This document shows positions 45,901 through 57,400 of a DNA stretch of 64,000 nucleotides, piece by piece. Where the stretch lies: positions 26,816,629 through 26,880,628 of the forward strand of contig NC_049983.1 in NCBI RefSeq assembly GCF_000003815.2. Direction: 5' to 3'. Origin of the DNA: Branchiostoma floridae (lineage: Eukaryota > Chordata > Leptocardii > Amphioxiformes > Branchiostomatidae). The translations under genes were made by a program, and so were the position numbers. Position 1 is the stretch's first letter; every line of letters begins with the position of its first letter. Below the pieces are notes generated by a model. The model saw only the letters and a program-made list of their open reading frames with translations, did no database searches and had not been told where the DNA came from.

Positions 45901-48900
45901 AATAGGACAAGAGAACTGCGATGCCTACGACGACCACAGGGCTGAAGATCTGCCACAACCTGACGCATCGGCGGAAGTTTTTCTTTCTCTGTTTAGAGAC
46001 TACTTCTGGAAATGAGGCATGAAAAGCATTTTCAAAGCATGAATTTGAAATTACCATAATTATGGAATGGTATGCATTAAAAAAGAAGGTTCCTAAAAGG
46101 TAAAACAGATGGCTTAAACACAAGAGTGAATAACAAAGAGCGACAAGAACAGGGCAACGTAAGCGGAGTTAACCTTTTCCGGAGGCGTAGATAGGGTTGG
46201 CTGATAGCATTTTATAGGGCTGAAACTCTGTCACTTTAAGGATTTTAAGAGAGAACAGCACAGAGCGACAATAAAGCACTTAAAATGAAAACGTTTCACC
46301 TTTTCTGGAGGCGTAGACAGGGTTAGGTATGGTCGCAGCGGCGTCGCCACGTGCCTGCCAATCAGTCTGAGGCTCCTCCATGGGTGTGGTGTCTGGTAGA
46401 ATTATAAATCTTTATGATTTATAAAATCATAAAAGCAGCCTTAAAATGTTCAAAGCACTTAACTTTTACATTTCACAACAGACAGTCTGAGTATCAAAGA
46501 CTACAACAAAGTGTAAAACGCATATTGTTGCATTGTGCAGCTTTTTTCTTTAAAAAAAAAGCAAGAAGGTTGCACGTTTATGCGTTGACCATTGAAGAAT
46601 GTAGAAACAAGCCGGTTAAAGAGTGATTCAAAACTTGTAATAACTCCGGTCGGAACAAAATGAACCTATCAGTTCCTAGTGCCGTTCTAAATATTCAGAG
46701 ACCAGTGTATATTTAAGTTGTTGAGGTTTAAGGTGGCTGCATTCAAAATAGGTTTCTAAGTTCAAGTTCAACAGTCGACTTTAAATCAAGGCGACAGCCA
46801 TGAGCAAGGCAGGAACATGACGCAGTAGCTAATTTCCGTCTGGAAAACGGCCACTGCCGTTAGCGCTCACATGGTTCCTGATTTATTTAATTTCAGTAGG
46901 GGTCTGAGCTGGTGCACGTCCTTACTTCACAGATTTTTCTACCATTTTTCATTATTATAAAAACACATGTCCATTTGTAATTGAAATGTTGTTTTTGTGT
47001 GTTTTTAGAGGCTTTTACCACAGAAAAAGTTATGATACGCTCGGATCCATCGGTTAAGCAAAATGGCATCGCCCGGATCAAATGGCATTGATCGTGTTAA
47101 ATGTCATCGACCGTTACGCGTTTCAAATGGCAACGACCGTATGCGAAACTGACAGGCGAGTCGCCAAGATTGGAACTGAAACGTTTTACCTGCTCCGGGG
47201 GCGTACAGAGGGTTGGGATCTTGCTTCGTGGGTGTGGCGTCTGTTGGGAAATCACAGCATTTCAGAGACCAGTGTTTACTGTAGATCTACTACAGCAGAC
47301 ATCAAACCAAAGAACTACAAAGAGAGAGACAACAAAAGGACGACGTAAGCGGACTTCAAAACTATACCTGGTACAGATTCGTAGATAGGTTCTTGAACAT
47401 CCGCAGCGGCGTCGCCATGTGCCTGCCAATCAGTCTGAGGCTACTCCATGGGTGTGGGGCCTGGAAATAAATTTATTATGTTTACCAAAACATTATCTGG
47501 TTGTCAAAAATGACAAAACATAACGACATAAGTCATACATTATGAACTAAAATTGCTGGATCTTATAACATGTCAGTATTGTCAGATTTTTAAGAAAGTT
47601 AACCCTCATCCGACCGTTACATTTTTACGACGAATCTGACCGTATGGGGTCATTTTTGACCCCATTTTGTTTTGCTCATAGACATATTTCTGCTGGCTTA
47701 TTTTGTCATTTCTATGTATTTACTGTTTCACTAACCTATGAAAAATTTTATTGACAAGTTTTGGTGTCAGTAGTTATTACTCATTATCATAATTTATGCA
47801 GAAAATAAGGAAAAACCACATTTGCTCTGAAAATCTACCATACTCAACTTACTTAAACAATGTTTTGTCTTATCAATTTCTAAACAATAATTGTGATGAT
47901 GCAATAATACTGAAAGCATAATAATGTTATTTAACAAGAAAAAATACAATATTTGTGAAAAGTAACGAATTTATTACTTAATTATGCACCATATTCCGCC
48001 ATGTAAACACATACAAACAATAACTCTTGTCTATTTTCCCGCAAAGATCTTTCTTGTAGGTTCCTTCTGCACATTCTGTCCATATATTGTTTTTTAATTA
48101 ATTAGAAACATTTTCACTTTCATTAGCATATGTAATTAGTGCGTATTATCATAATTTATGCAGAATGTCGAAAAACTGTGTTTTACACTAAAATACTAAA
48201 TTTCTTTCAAAATATTTGGTATTTACTCATCTAAGCAACTGTAACCTGTTGCTGTAATAGAAATAATGAGGAATGCCTGTTATTTTATTGAAATGTCTTG
48301 ATATTTATGTAATTAATGATTCATAATTGGCTGGGGTCATTTTTGACCCCACCGAACAAGACACAAACTTTCAAGTATAGCTTATACAATAATGGGCAAA
48401 ACTCGGCAAAAAATTGGTAGATGTTGTAAGACATGTATACAAACAAATTCATGGAAGGAATTTTTTCTCTGATGAAAACTGTTGCTATGGCTGATTAAAA
48501 TATACGCCTGGGGTCAAAAATGACCCCATACGGTCGGATGAGGGTTAAGAAAGCCACAACAACATCGAAGCTATTTTCCATGACGTTCTGTAAAAAAGAT
48601 AGAAATAGAATGATACCATTGCAAAAAAAAAAATTAAACGCGACCTGCACGAACTTTGCCTTACACAAAGAAACAAAGTGACAACCGCAAAGCAAGGCAA
48701 GGGCTTGAAAACGTCATACCTGCTCCGGATCCATACATGGGGTTGGGAAAAACGGCGTCGTTACAACCCTGCCGATCAGTCTGAGGCTGCTGCATGGGTG
48801 TGGTGTCTAGAGGAAAAATACAGACTCTGAGGTATATACAGTCATCTGTAAAACTGCTAAAGGTATATATAGTCATCTGTAAAACTGCTAAAGGTATATA

Positions 48901-50731
48901 CAGTCATCTGTAAAACTGCTAAAGGTATATATAGTCATCTGTAAAACTGCTAAAGGTATATACAGTCATCTGTAAAACTGCTAAAGTTATATATAGTCAT
49001 CTGTAAAACTGCTAAAGGTATATACAGTCATCTGTAAAACTGCTAAAGGTATATATAGTCATCTGTAAAACTGCTAAAGGTATATACAGACATCTGTAAA
49101 ACTGCTAAAGGTATATACAGTCATCTGTAAAACTGCTAAAGGTATATACAGCCATCTGTAAAACTGCTAAAGGTATATATAGTCATCTGTAAAACTGCTA
49201 AAGGTATATACAGCCATCTGTAAAACTGCTCCCAATAGCATTGTACAGTCTGTACTTAGGTCTGACTCATTTTACCGCTATTCATTCTTCAGCAATCTCT
49301 GGCGGCACCTCTGTACATAGCCATAATATTTCCAGGATGTTTTAAAATTTTGCACATAATCTGTGTTTTCCATGTTTGTGTCATAAGGGCCGGTGAGAGC
49401 CTGAAATAAAGAAAGAACTAAAGGTATATAACATTACAGATTATGACATGTCTCTTTAGTACAGTTGACTCAAAACCAAAGCGAGAACCACAAAGCGAGA
49501 CAAGAAAATGGCGCCTTATGCGGACTTGGAGCCGTTTTACCTTCTCCAGAGTCGTATATAGGGCTGGCAGTGCAATCAGTCTGATCGTGTTGACTGGATG
49601 TGGTGTCTGGGGGGAAATTAGAAACTTGTAATCATATAGTATCTGCAGAAATGTTAGGGCAAGTAAGTTTACTAACAGATAAAGGAATATCAAAACTACC
49701 CGCCGTGCCCCCGACGTTGTGCCCTTGGCAAAGGCACTTTAAACGACTTTCCTCACTTCACTCAGGTGTAAAATGGGCACCTGACGTCGGTCGGGAAGGT
49801 AAAGGAAAATACCTCTTTTACCTTCTGTCTCTACTGTGTATATAGCACTCTTTCTAACTTGAGTGCGCTGCCACATTGTATTCGCCTGTCCAAAAAGCAA
49901 ATAGAAAAAAAAACTCGTGTTGAAGTTTAAGATGACATAAAAAAAGATTGCTAAGTACAAAGGTCGACTTGAAACCAAAGCGGGAAACACAAAACGCAAC
50001 AAGAACAGGTCTTTTATGTTTTACCTTCTCCGGGGGCGTACAAAGGGTTGGGGAAACTCGCATCGGCGTCGGCACGTGCATGGCAATCATAAGTCTGAGG
50101 CTCCTCCATGGGTATGGAGTCTGGGGGAAATGACAGAAATGTTACAGTCTACAGCTATCATTGTACTCATCTGCAGAAATGCAACGGTGATTAATCAAGC
50201 TACTTGCACTGCATAAAAAAAGTGGGATTAACCTTTATCGGTAAATACCATTCATCACCATCATCATAATCGTTATCATGACTGGTATGCCAAATGCCAT
50301 TAATGACTGGTAATTTACCTGGCATTTACCCCTTTTGGTAAAGTCCACTTTTCGTACAGTGTTGTCACAGTAGACTTACCAGAGACTGGGCATATTACTA
50401 TTGTCATTTCTCAACTTCAGTGAACCAAGATCACTTTTATTTCTTGCAAATCTGACTACGAACATAGTCGTATCAAAAATAATAGATAAAAAGAACAAAC
50501 GGTTTTGTATACTTCTCCATTGTCTTTTGATGTAGAAGTAGTGGAAGAAGCAAAAGTAGTACATGTTCTAGACTATTTTTTTCAGTATTCGGTAGGGTAA
50601 AGGGGCGTCTTTAAACCATATGGCTGATTTGTTCATGAACATGTAACATGAACTAGACAAAAACGTCAAAGATTATATTAAGAAAAGCTCAAAATGTTAC
50701 CAGTCTGGGACTGCTGCTGCCCTCCCGACAT
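42926..50731 (-). CDS. Membrane collectin-like receptor C (tail repeats, TM, Gly-X-Y, C-type lectin domain)
   Basis: Exons (minus strand): 50701-50731 (start, [10 protein letters not shown]), tail exons 50025-50120, 49541-49606, 48720-48806, [47368-47460], 47190-47240, 46300-46392, 46174-46200, then TM 45895-46005 ([16 protein letters not shown]), coil 45705-45746 ([12 protein letters not shown]), collagen-like 44186-44341 (about a dozen Gly-X-Y triplets), CTLD 43224-43604 and a last exon ending in TGA at 42926. Every junction is phase 1. Leaving out 47368-47460, which has a stop, gives 382 residues. The CTLD has six cysteines, FWFGL and WQDIPC; the EPN position is EPM, so calcium-dependent sugar binding is doubtful. 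With no signal peptide and an N-terminal TM it is type II. A pattern-recognition or scavenger role is inferred. Confidence 0.85.
44342..45704. other. Intron of gene C between collagen-like and coil exons
   Basis: No exon, RNA gene or ordered repeat is recognised in this 1.36-kb stretch. Confidence 0.4.
47368..47460 (-). pseudogene. Tail cassette exon with in-frame stop
   Basis: The exon keeps both splice sites (atttccag, gtatag) and its 93-nt length, but the MEEP codons read ATG GAG TAG CCT. Inclusion would end the protein before the membrane segment, so it must be skipped for a full receptor. Confidence 0.75.
47599..48548. mobile_element. Non-autonomous piggyBac-like element with TTAA target sites
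   Basis: TTAA at 47599-47602 and 48545-48548 flank inverted ends ccctcatccgaccgt and its complement acggtcggatgaggg. Next to each end lies a palindromic ggggtcatttttgacccc or ggggtcaaaaatgacccc, with one further internal copy near 48333. The 940-bp AT-rich body has no transposase frame. TTAA duplication and CCCT ends are hallmarks of piggyBac. It sits in an intron of the tail-exon array. Confidence 0.8.
48826..49232 (+). repeat. 31-bp minisatellite, about 13 copies
   Basis: The unit is ggtatatacagtcatctgta plus aaactgctaaa, with tatatag and acagaca/acagcca variants. The core tatacagtcatctgt also occurs once in introns after tail exons of gene D (near 62400 and 63025), so the array grew from an intronic segment of the cassette unit. 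Confidence 0.9.
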
Positions 50732-51019
50732 GATGCCGCTTGTACTTGTCAGGTTTCTGCACGGCAAAAACACGTCCTGCTCCTGGCAAGGCGCTTGTTG
50801 ACTCCAGAGTAGACCCAGACTCAAAGGAATATGAAGTCTTACATCACAACATCAGAAACCAGGAATGGAAGCAACTCATGCACGCCGGGGAACACCGCCC
50901 ACACCGAGACTAATTATGTGTACACGCAATAGGTTTGCTCGCTGAATATTGAAAACGAGTTTTTGACAAAGGTCTACGAACTAAGGCATCTACTGCGTTC
51001 ATGGACATGTCAGAGGGTC
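50732..51019 (-). promoter_or_regulatory. Upstream region of gene C
   Basis: This is the 5' flank of the first coding exon, cut by the assembly gap at 51020. No clear TATA box or initiator could be assigned. Confidence 0.3.
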
Positions 51020-51126
51020 NNNNNNNNNNNNNNNNNNNNNNNNNNNNNNNNNNNNNNNNNNNNNNNNNNNNNNNNNNNNNNNNNNNNNNNNNNNNNNNNN
51101 NNNNNNNNNNNNNNNNNNNNNNNNNN
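51020..51126. other. Assembly gap (107 N)
   Basis: Undetermined bases directly upstream of gene C; its promoter may be partly hidden here. Confidence 1.
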
Positions 51127-51898
51127 CACACATGGGCCTGTAGGTGGCGTCCTTAAACGGGGCGGGACTACGTTCTTGGACTTCGTTGTTAGCATTTGTG
51201 ATTAATAATCATCGACAATACAGGCATTGTATAACATATGCGGGCCAGGTAGTAGCTTACAGTGTCTGTCTACATAACCTGACAACAATCGAACATTATT
51301 ATTCAAGATATATCGGTAGAAAGTTAAGAACAATGCAAAGACCACGTTTACGTTCGAATATCTACAGATTTACACAATGCGAATACAAAAGACACAATAA
51401 AATTTCGTCACGAACACATTTTTTATTAGCGTCTACGGCCTTTTACAGAGATCTTTCATTAACCTTCGTTTTTATCAGTAGAGTATTTTGCCCATTAGAT
51501 GAGTTACATACTTCTTATCGAAATCTTCTCTTTTTCATGTACAGTAGCTTCTCAACATCATGTCAGGCACATACATTTCAAGACTATTGGTTATCAGGCA
51601 CATACATTTCAAGACTATTGGTTATTACATTTCTTATCCAGATCTTTTTCGGAGCTTCTCAACATCAGATCGGCTACAGAAACATTAATGTTCTATATGA
51701 TTAAGGCTGTAGATTTTACAATATTTCCACCTTATCCAGATCTTTTCAGTTGCAGCTTCTCTACACCATATTAGTTACAAAACCATCTAAGTTTCTATAT
51801 GATTTATGCAGTAGATTATTACAATACCTCCTGCTTATCCAGATCTTTTTCACTTGCAGCTTCTCAACATCAAATCAGGTTCAAACTCATCTAAGTTT

Positions 51899-52325
51899 CG
51901 TTGTGGAAAAACTAAACTTTACTTAACCAACACCAAGTTTAATTGGGACTTACCCCAAATTTTCAGCCGACTCCGTCAGCCTTGTTCACGGAATGGACCC
52001 GTCTGCTGTAGCTTCCGGACGTGACGTCAGGGACACACGACTGCAGCAGAGAGTCGTAAATGCCAGATAACCTGTGTCGCCCCTCGTCTCTGTTCAGTGA
52101 TGGACGGTGGGCGCGAATGTACACAGCCTCCTTCACTCCTCTTGCAAAGAACTCCGGCTCTGAGTCAAGGATTTTGCCTTTTTCAAGAGAAACTGAGTGT
52201 CCTGGCGACTCAATGTGTATATGTTTGGAAACCTCCGAGCCCACAGAACTTGGTCGCTGGTGTTCCAGGAATCTCGTTTTTAATGCGCGCTCTGTTTCTC
52301 CGATATAGTTTTTCCACAATGTCAT
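51899..52325 (-). mobile_element. Penelope-like element 3' part with GIY-YIG endonuclease end
   Basis: The minus frame reads YIGETERALKTRFLEHQRPS, HIHIESPGHSVSLEKGKILD and AVYIRAHRPSLNR, the YIG-centred nuclease and C terminus of a PLE (the first GIY strand is missing). A hammerhead-like segment (51961-51990 minus; stem GGCTG / CGGCT next to GAAA) follows. The ends ttgtggaaaaact and agtttttccacaa are inverted. It is inserted in the satellite. Confidence 0.8.
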
Positions 52326-53004
52326 TTACCAACACAGATGAACTTTCATGCTAAGATTCATCTAAGTTTCGATATCATTAAAACCCACTACTGGAAACAA
52401 ACATTATTCTTACCAGTAGATTTGTCCGTCTACATGCAGCTTCTGAGCCTCATATAAAACTAAAAATCCATACAGGTTTTTGTGCATATAAAGCCCATTG
52501 CTACAAATCACTGTATTTTTTCTATTAGATCAGTTACATGATTTTTATCCAAATCTTCTGCTATTTTTCATGCAGCTTCTCAACATCAAGTCAGTTATAA
52601 ACCATCTAATTTTCTATATGACTAAGGCCGTAGATTATTAAAATACATCCACCTTATCCATATCTTCAAAATATTAGTTGCAGCTTCTCAACATCAGATC
52701 AGGCACAAAACCTTCTAAGTGTCTATATGATTAATAATGCTGTAAATTATTACAATATTTCCTCCTTATCCAGATCTTTTTCACTTGTAGCTTCTCAAAA
52801 TCAAATCAGGCACAAAACATTCTAAGTTTCTATGTGATTAGGTCCTTGGGTTATTACAATATTTCCTGCTTATCCATATCTTTAGAACATTAGTTGCCGC
52901 TTCTCAACATCAGATTAATTATAAAACCATCTAAGTTTCTGTATGATTAAGTCCTTGGATTATTACAATACTTCCTCCTTATCCTGATCTTTGGAATATT
53001 AAAG

Positions 53005-53200
53005 GGTTGTCTGTGTAGCGCAACGGCTAGAGCGTTGGAATCAGAATCAGTAGGTCCTGAGTTCGATACTCGCCACGCCCCTGCCACCATGACGGATTGA
53101 CGCCCACCGAGCCTCACGGCTAATCTGTCTAATGATGCCAAAAACACCTACGGATTTGGTGCTGCCAGTGTGTCAACATCTGCACACTTGCCACTAAGAT
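53005..53200 (+). mobile_element. tRNA-derived SINE, second family
   Basis: A-box-like tagcgcaacggctagagc (about 53017) and B-box-like gagttcgatactc (about 53059) are followed by an unrelated tail (cctcacggctaatctgtct). The body does not fold as a complete tRNA and it interrupts a satellite unit. Confidence 0.7.
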
Positions 53201-53829
53201 CCGTGAACCTTTTTGAATATTAGTTGCCGCTTCTCTAAATCAGTTTAGTTACAAAATCATCTAAGTTTCTGTATGAGTAAGGCTGTAGATTATCACAATA
53301 CTTACTCAGATCTTTAAAATATTAGTTGCCGCTTCTCAACATCAGATCAGTTACAAACTCATCTAAGTTTCTATATGATTAAGGCTATAGATTATTATAT
53401 AGTACTTCTTTTCCAGATCTTTTTCAGTCGCAGCTTCTCAACATCAGAATAATTACAAAACCATCTAAGTTTCCATATGATCAATGCAGTAGATTGTTAC
53501 AATACTTCCTCCTTATCCAGATCTAAGTTTCTATGTTATTAAGGCTGTAGATTATTACAATACGTCCTCCTTATCCACATCTTTTTCACTTGCAGTTTCT
53601 CAACATCAGATCAGGGTACCCGGGTCAAACTCATCTAAGTTTCGATATTATCAAAATTCACTGCATCAGTCGAGTGCTTCTTACCAGGAGATTTTCCCTT
53701 CTACAGGCAGCTTCTGAGTCTCATACATAAGTAAAAATCCATTGCGAGATTTGTGCATATATATTACATTGTCACAGATCACTCAATGTTCCTATAAACC
53801 TGATTACTATTAAAGGGTTGACTAACATT

Positions 53830-54414
53830 GTACAGGTACATGTTATATTCATTAATTCTTCCATTACTATTCACTTATTTTGTTTCTACATTAGAAGTGA
53901 CAAATTCTTAAGACTTAGAATATAACTTTCTTATCCTCAAATGAAAGTTGACCTCCAATTCACATTGTACAGATTTTAAACGCTATTTCCGTACACAGTA
54001 AAACGCTTGCCAGCGAAACAAACTTCCGATAAAGCGGTTTGACCTCTGTTCCTTTTCAAGTTGAAATGACCCGAAGCTTAATTAACTCACGTGACCGGGA
54101 CGGAAGTGCAACAGATCAGAGCACATCGACCATCCCTCAACCGAGACGGGGGCCGATACCGATTGCCGGGAACATTCGACCCGTTGCTGACGTCACGCTT
54201 CCGTCCAGGTCACGTGACTTTGAGATGGATCAGAGGACTGATCGAAAGCTTGATGGGAATTTGCAAGCGCTGTGTACGGAAAAAGCGTTTCGAATCTCGA
54301 CAACTCAGCTGAAATATTGGTTTGATCCCAGCTTGAACATTTCACCTGTCAGTTGTAGACTTGCAGTTTGCCGAAGAGCAGTTTTGGACCAGTGGCGAGA
54401 GATCGGCGTGTCGC
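53830..54414 (-). other. 3' untranslated region of collectin-like gene D
   Basis: It aligns with 42350-42925. It contains the duplicate of the PLE coding-end remnant on the plus strand at 54118-54190 (AHRPSLNRDGGRYRLPGTFD). Confidence 0.55.
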
Positions 54415-57400
54415 CTATAGACGTTCTGTAACAAAAAAAATATGATCTCTCCTCATTGATCATGCAAAATAGCTGATGGGTCGCATAAATTTTATCTAAA
54501 TAATTGTTGTTTTCATCTAAGTTTGGGTAATTGTTTCGTACATGCATAACACTAGGCAGTAACCAATGCAGTGTAGGAAGCCGGAGCCTAACATCTGCTT
54601 GGAGGCTCTGATTGTACCCAGGTTCCCATCGGACTGACAGCAGCTGTTTAATGCATCAGGCCGCTAAGCAAAGAACGTGGAGACAACACATGTACATAAC
54701 CCAACCTCTGCTGATGCTAAGGTCACAACCCGTACATACGTGCTTTTTTTACGTACATATTTTTTTTCTTTTCTTGGGAAGCCACGTACGCCCCGCTTTT
54801 CTGAAAATGTGGGGAGAGCTGGAAAGAGCAAAGCAGAGAGGGGGTACGTCAACGCACGTCACTCACATGGATGCGCAAGGTGTAACCTTGGACGTGGTCT
54901 GTGCGCCACGCCTGGCCGTAAGCCGGTTGCGTGCATCGTTCTTTGCGCAAGAAGTAGGTGAATTGTACGTGCTTACAACGTACGATCTCTGTGCGATTGC
55001 CACGTTACCGCGTGCAGGCCATACTTACACCTTACACGACTTCTCACGAACGGTTTTCTTACTCACCTATATCATCTCAACATACTAGAAGACGACGTGA
55101 CAAACTGAGTAGCTGCGAACGTACGGACATGACCAAGGATGCTGTTCATCCACATATGAAGGCACACACACACACACACACACACACACTACTTAAAACA
55201 TAACTTTCATTGAGAAGGTAACAGGCAGGTTCACATGACGTACCTGCAGTGACTTGACAGACGAAGTATTTAGTGAGGTCACATGGCGAGACCACCCACT
55301 TGGTGAAGCTGGGGCCATTTGGCTGTAGATATGAGACTGAGTGACAAACGCAATCCCCAGGTTTTTCTGGACCCCACCAGGTGAAGTCACCAAGTGCAGA
55401 ACCGTCCACCCACTCAAAGCTTCTCTCTTCGCGCAGGCCGATCCAGAAGTCCACACTGCCATTCTTATAACCAAGTGGCCTGAAGCGACCAATAATAGGT
55501 TACAAAGTATACAAAATGCACATAGACAAAGTACTAGACTTGCGACAGGATACAGGTTTATACTTAGAACCCAAGAGCAACTTCTTTGAGGAAAACCTTC
55601 CTGTATAGATGTATAACATCTCACAATGCATTCCAACATCACATAAGATCATGCACTCCGTCCATGTTCAGAAGCACTAAGAGCATTGAATCAAAACTAA
55701 CATAGATACAAAACAATCCTTACAGCACTGATGGTAAATAAACGAGTGGTCGCGAATTACTTTATATTACATTTTGTTAATCTTTAAATCGTTAAACTCA
55801 CCCAAATTTTCGACTATACAGCATCAGCCTTTGTCACGGAATGAACAATCCACTGCTGTCGTGACAAAGACTGATGCTGTGCAGTCGAAAATTTGAGTGA
55901 GTCCAATTTTGTGCTGGAAATTACAGTTCAACTAGCTCAAGAAGTTATTTTGGTAGGTTTGTTTTATGTTTACCTTCGATTGCTTTTTTCTTCTGTATAC
56001 AATTTCAGTTTCAGTTGCTTAGACTTAGTCATTCGGTATGTTACTACTATACTTACCTTAATTTGATTGCTCCTCTTCTGTATATGCATGATTAAGCTCA
56101 TTCATTTAAGTTTTTTTTGTTCTCGTCAATCATGTTGTATGATCAATCGTGGTCAATTATGGAATGATATTTCATATGAATAATGTGTAGACCTCCAACT
56201 TTTATGTTCACCATTTTGTTTATGCATATTTCTTTGTCCACCATTTCTTCTAATCTGAAGATGTATTAATTTCATTGGACTCCAGGAAGAAAAGTGTGAC
56301 AGCATTATAACTCTAATTGAGATATTGATAAAACAAACAAATATATGTACCAGTACATGGCGAAAATGAAGCCGTTGTGTTCAAAGTCTCGGGGCATGGC
56401 GAGGGTGCCATTGTCTTCACGACAGGCCGCGGCCGCATCGCTGAAGTTCTTTCGTGTATTAAACACCTTGTAGCAGGTATGTACAAACTTCCAGTAACCT
56501 CCGGGGCAAGATTCTGAAATAAACATTTGCATCAAAACGTAAATCATTCGAACTGAATACTGCTTTTCTTCTATTAGGCCATTTTGATTTGATAATATGA
56601 ATGGCATTCCCGCGAGCATCAATTTTTGGCCGTTTATTAGTTTGAACCACTCTGTAAATCGTAAAAAGCAGCTGTAAAACGAGCATAAATATGCCGTAAA
56701 TTAAATTGCCAATATGGATCCTGATGTAGTGAATGCCAAGCTAAGTTCCAACGTCATAGAAGGTGTGAAAGAACAAAAATTTATACCTCACTCGGTGTGT
56801 TAAGTTATTTGTTCAACCTTTCAGACTACTTTGATTTTATTCTTTTTTCGCAAAATCTTTTTATTCACACGGGTAAGAAAAAATGCGAGTAACCTTGAAA
56901 CAAGGGCAGAACTTGGAAGGTACCCCCTGTGGATCGAAGTGTATACAAGATTGTATTTGTATTACAAAAGATTAGTTAAAGAAGTACCAACAAGTAGCCT
57001 TCAATTTGAAGCTCTCCGTGTACAACAGGACTTACACAAACGTAACATACCATGCTGGTTATCCAATGTTAATAAAATCCTGGAGGAGTCAGGTTTTGCC
57101 TACCTATTGATTAACAGTGATCGCAACACTTCATTCGCCCAGTCCGAAATAAAACAAAGACTAAAAGACAACTTTATTCAAAACTTCTACTCAGATCTTA
57201 ACTCTCCTGGCACGACGGAAAATCAAGGAAATAAGTTAAGAACTTACAGAAAATTTAAGCATTCGTATGAAAGAGAAAAATATCTGGATATAGCAAATTT
57301 TAGATATCGCCGGGCCATGACCAAACTAAGGACCAGCGATCATCCACTGGAAATTGAAGCTGGTAGATATAACCGAACTCCCCCTGATAATAGATTTTGT

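Larger units (their letters stand above)
46174..50120 (-). repeat. Array of seven repeated cytoplasmic-tail exons (gene C)
   Basis: All begin two bases into a codon and end with one base of the next (phase 1-1), and most are 93 nt. The consensus is [18 protein letters not shown], then a short spacer and NPxYASGxG. Tyr motifs in order of translation: NPLY (50025-50120), SPIY (49541-49606), NPMY (48720-48806), EPIY (47368-47460), NPLY (47190-47240), NPVY (46300-46392), NPIY (46174-46200). Short versions have lost the 5' part of the unit. The matching first two bases (AC or GC) let any exon follow any other. Confidence 0.85.
51490..53660 (+). repeat. Degenerate satellite of about 110-125 bp units
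   Basis: The unit is ttatccagatctttttcact, tgcagcttctcaacatcaga, tcagttacaaaaccatctaa, gtttctatatgattaaggct, gtagattattacaatacttc. More than a dozen diverged copies run through the region, broken by a PLE (51899-52325) and a SINE (53005-53200). The open frames across it are not genes. Confidence 0.8.

Noticed and set aside
48826-49232. Regularly spaced repeats that look CRISPR-like
   Set aside because: The repeats are contiguous with no unique spacers, the genome is animal, and no cas genes are present.
51144-51704. 186-codon plus-strand frame
   Set aside because: It has no domain and runs into the degenerate satellite; composition and context do not support coding.
53017-53075. tRNA-like sequence with A and B boxes
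   Set aside because: The acceptor and anticodon arms do not fold into a full tRNA and a SINE tail follows.
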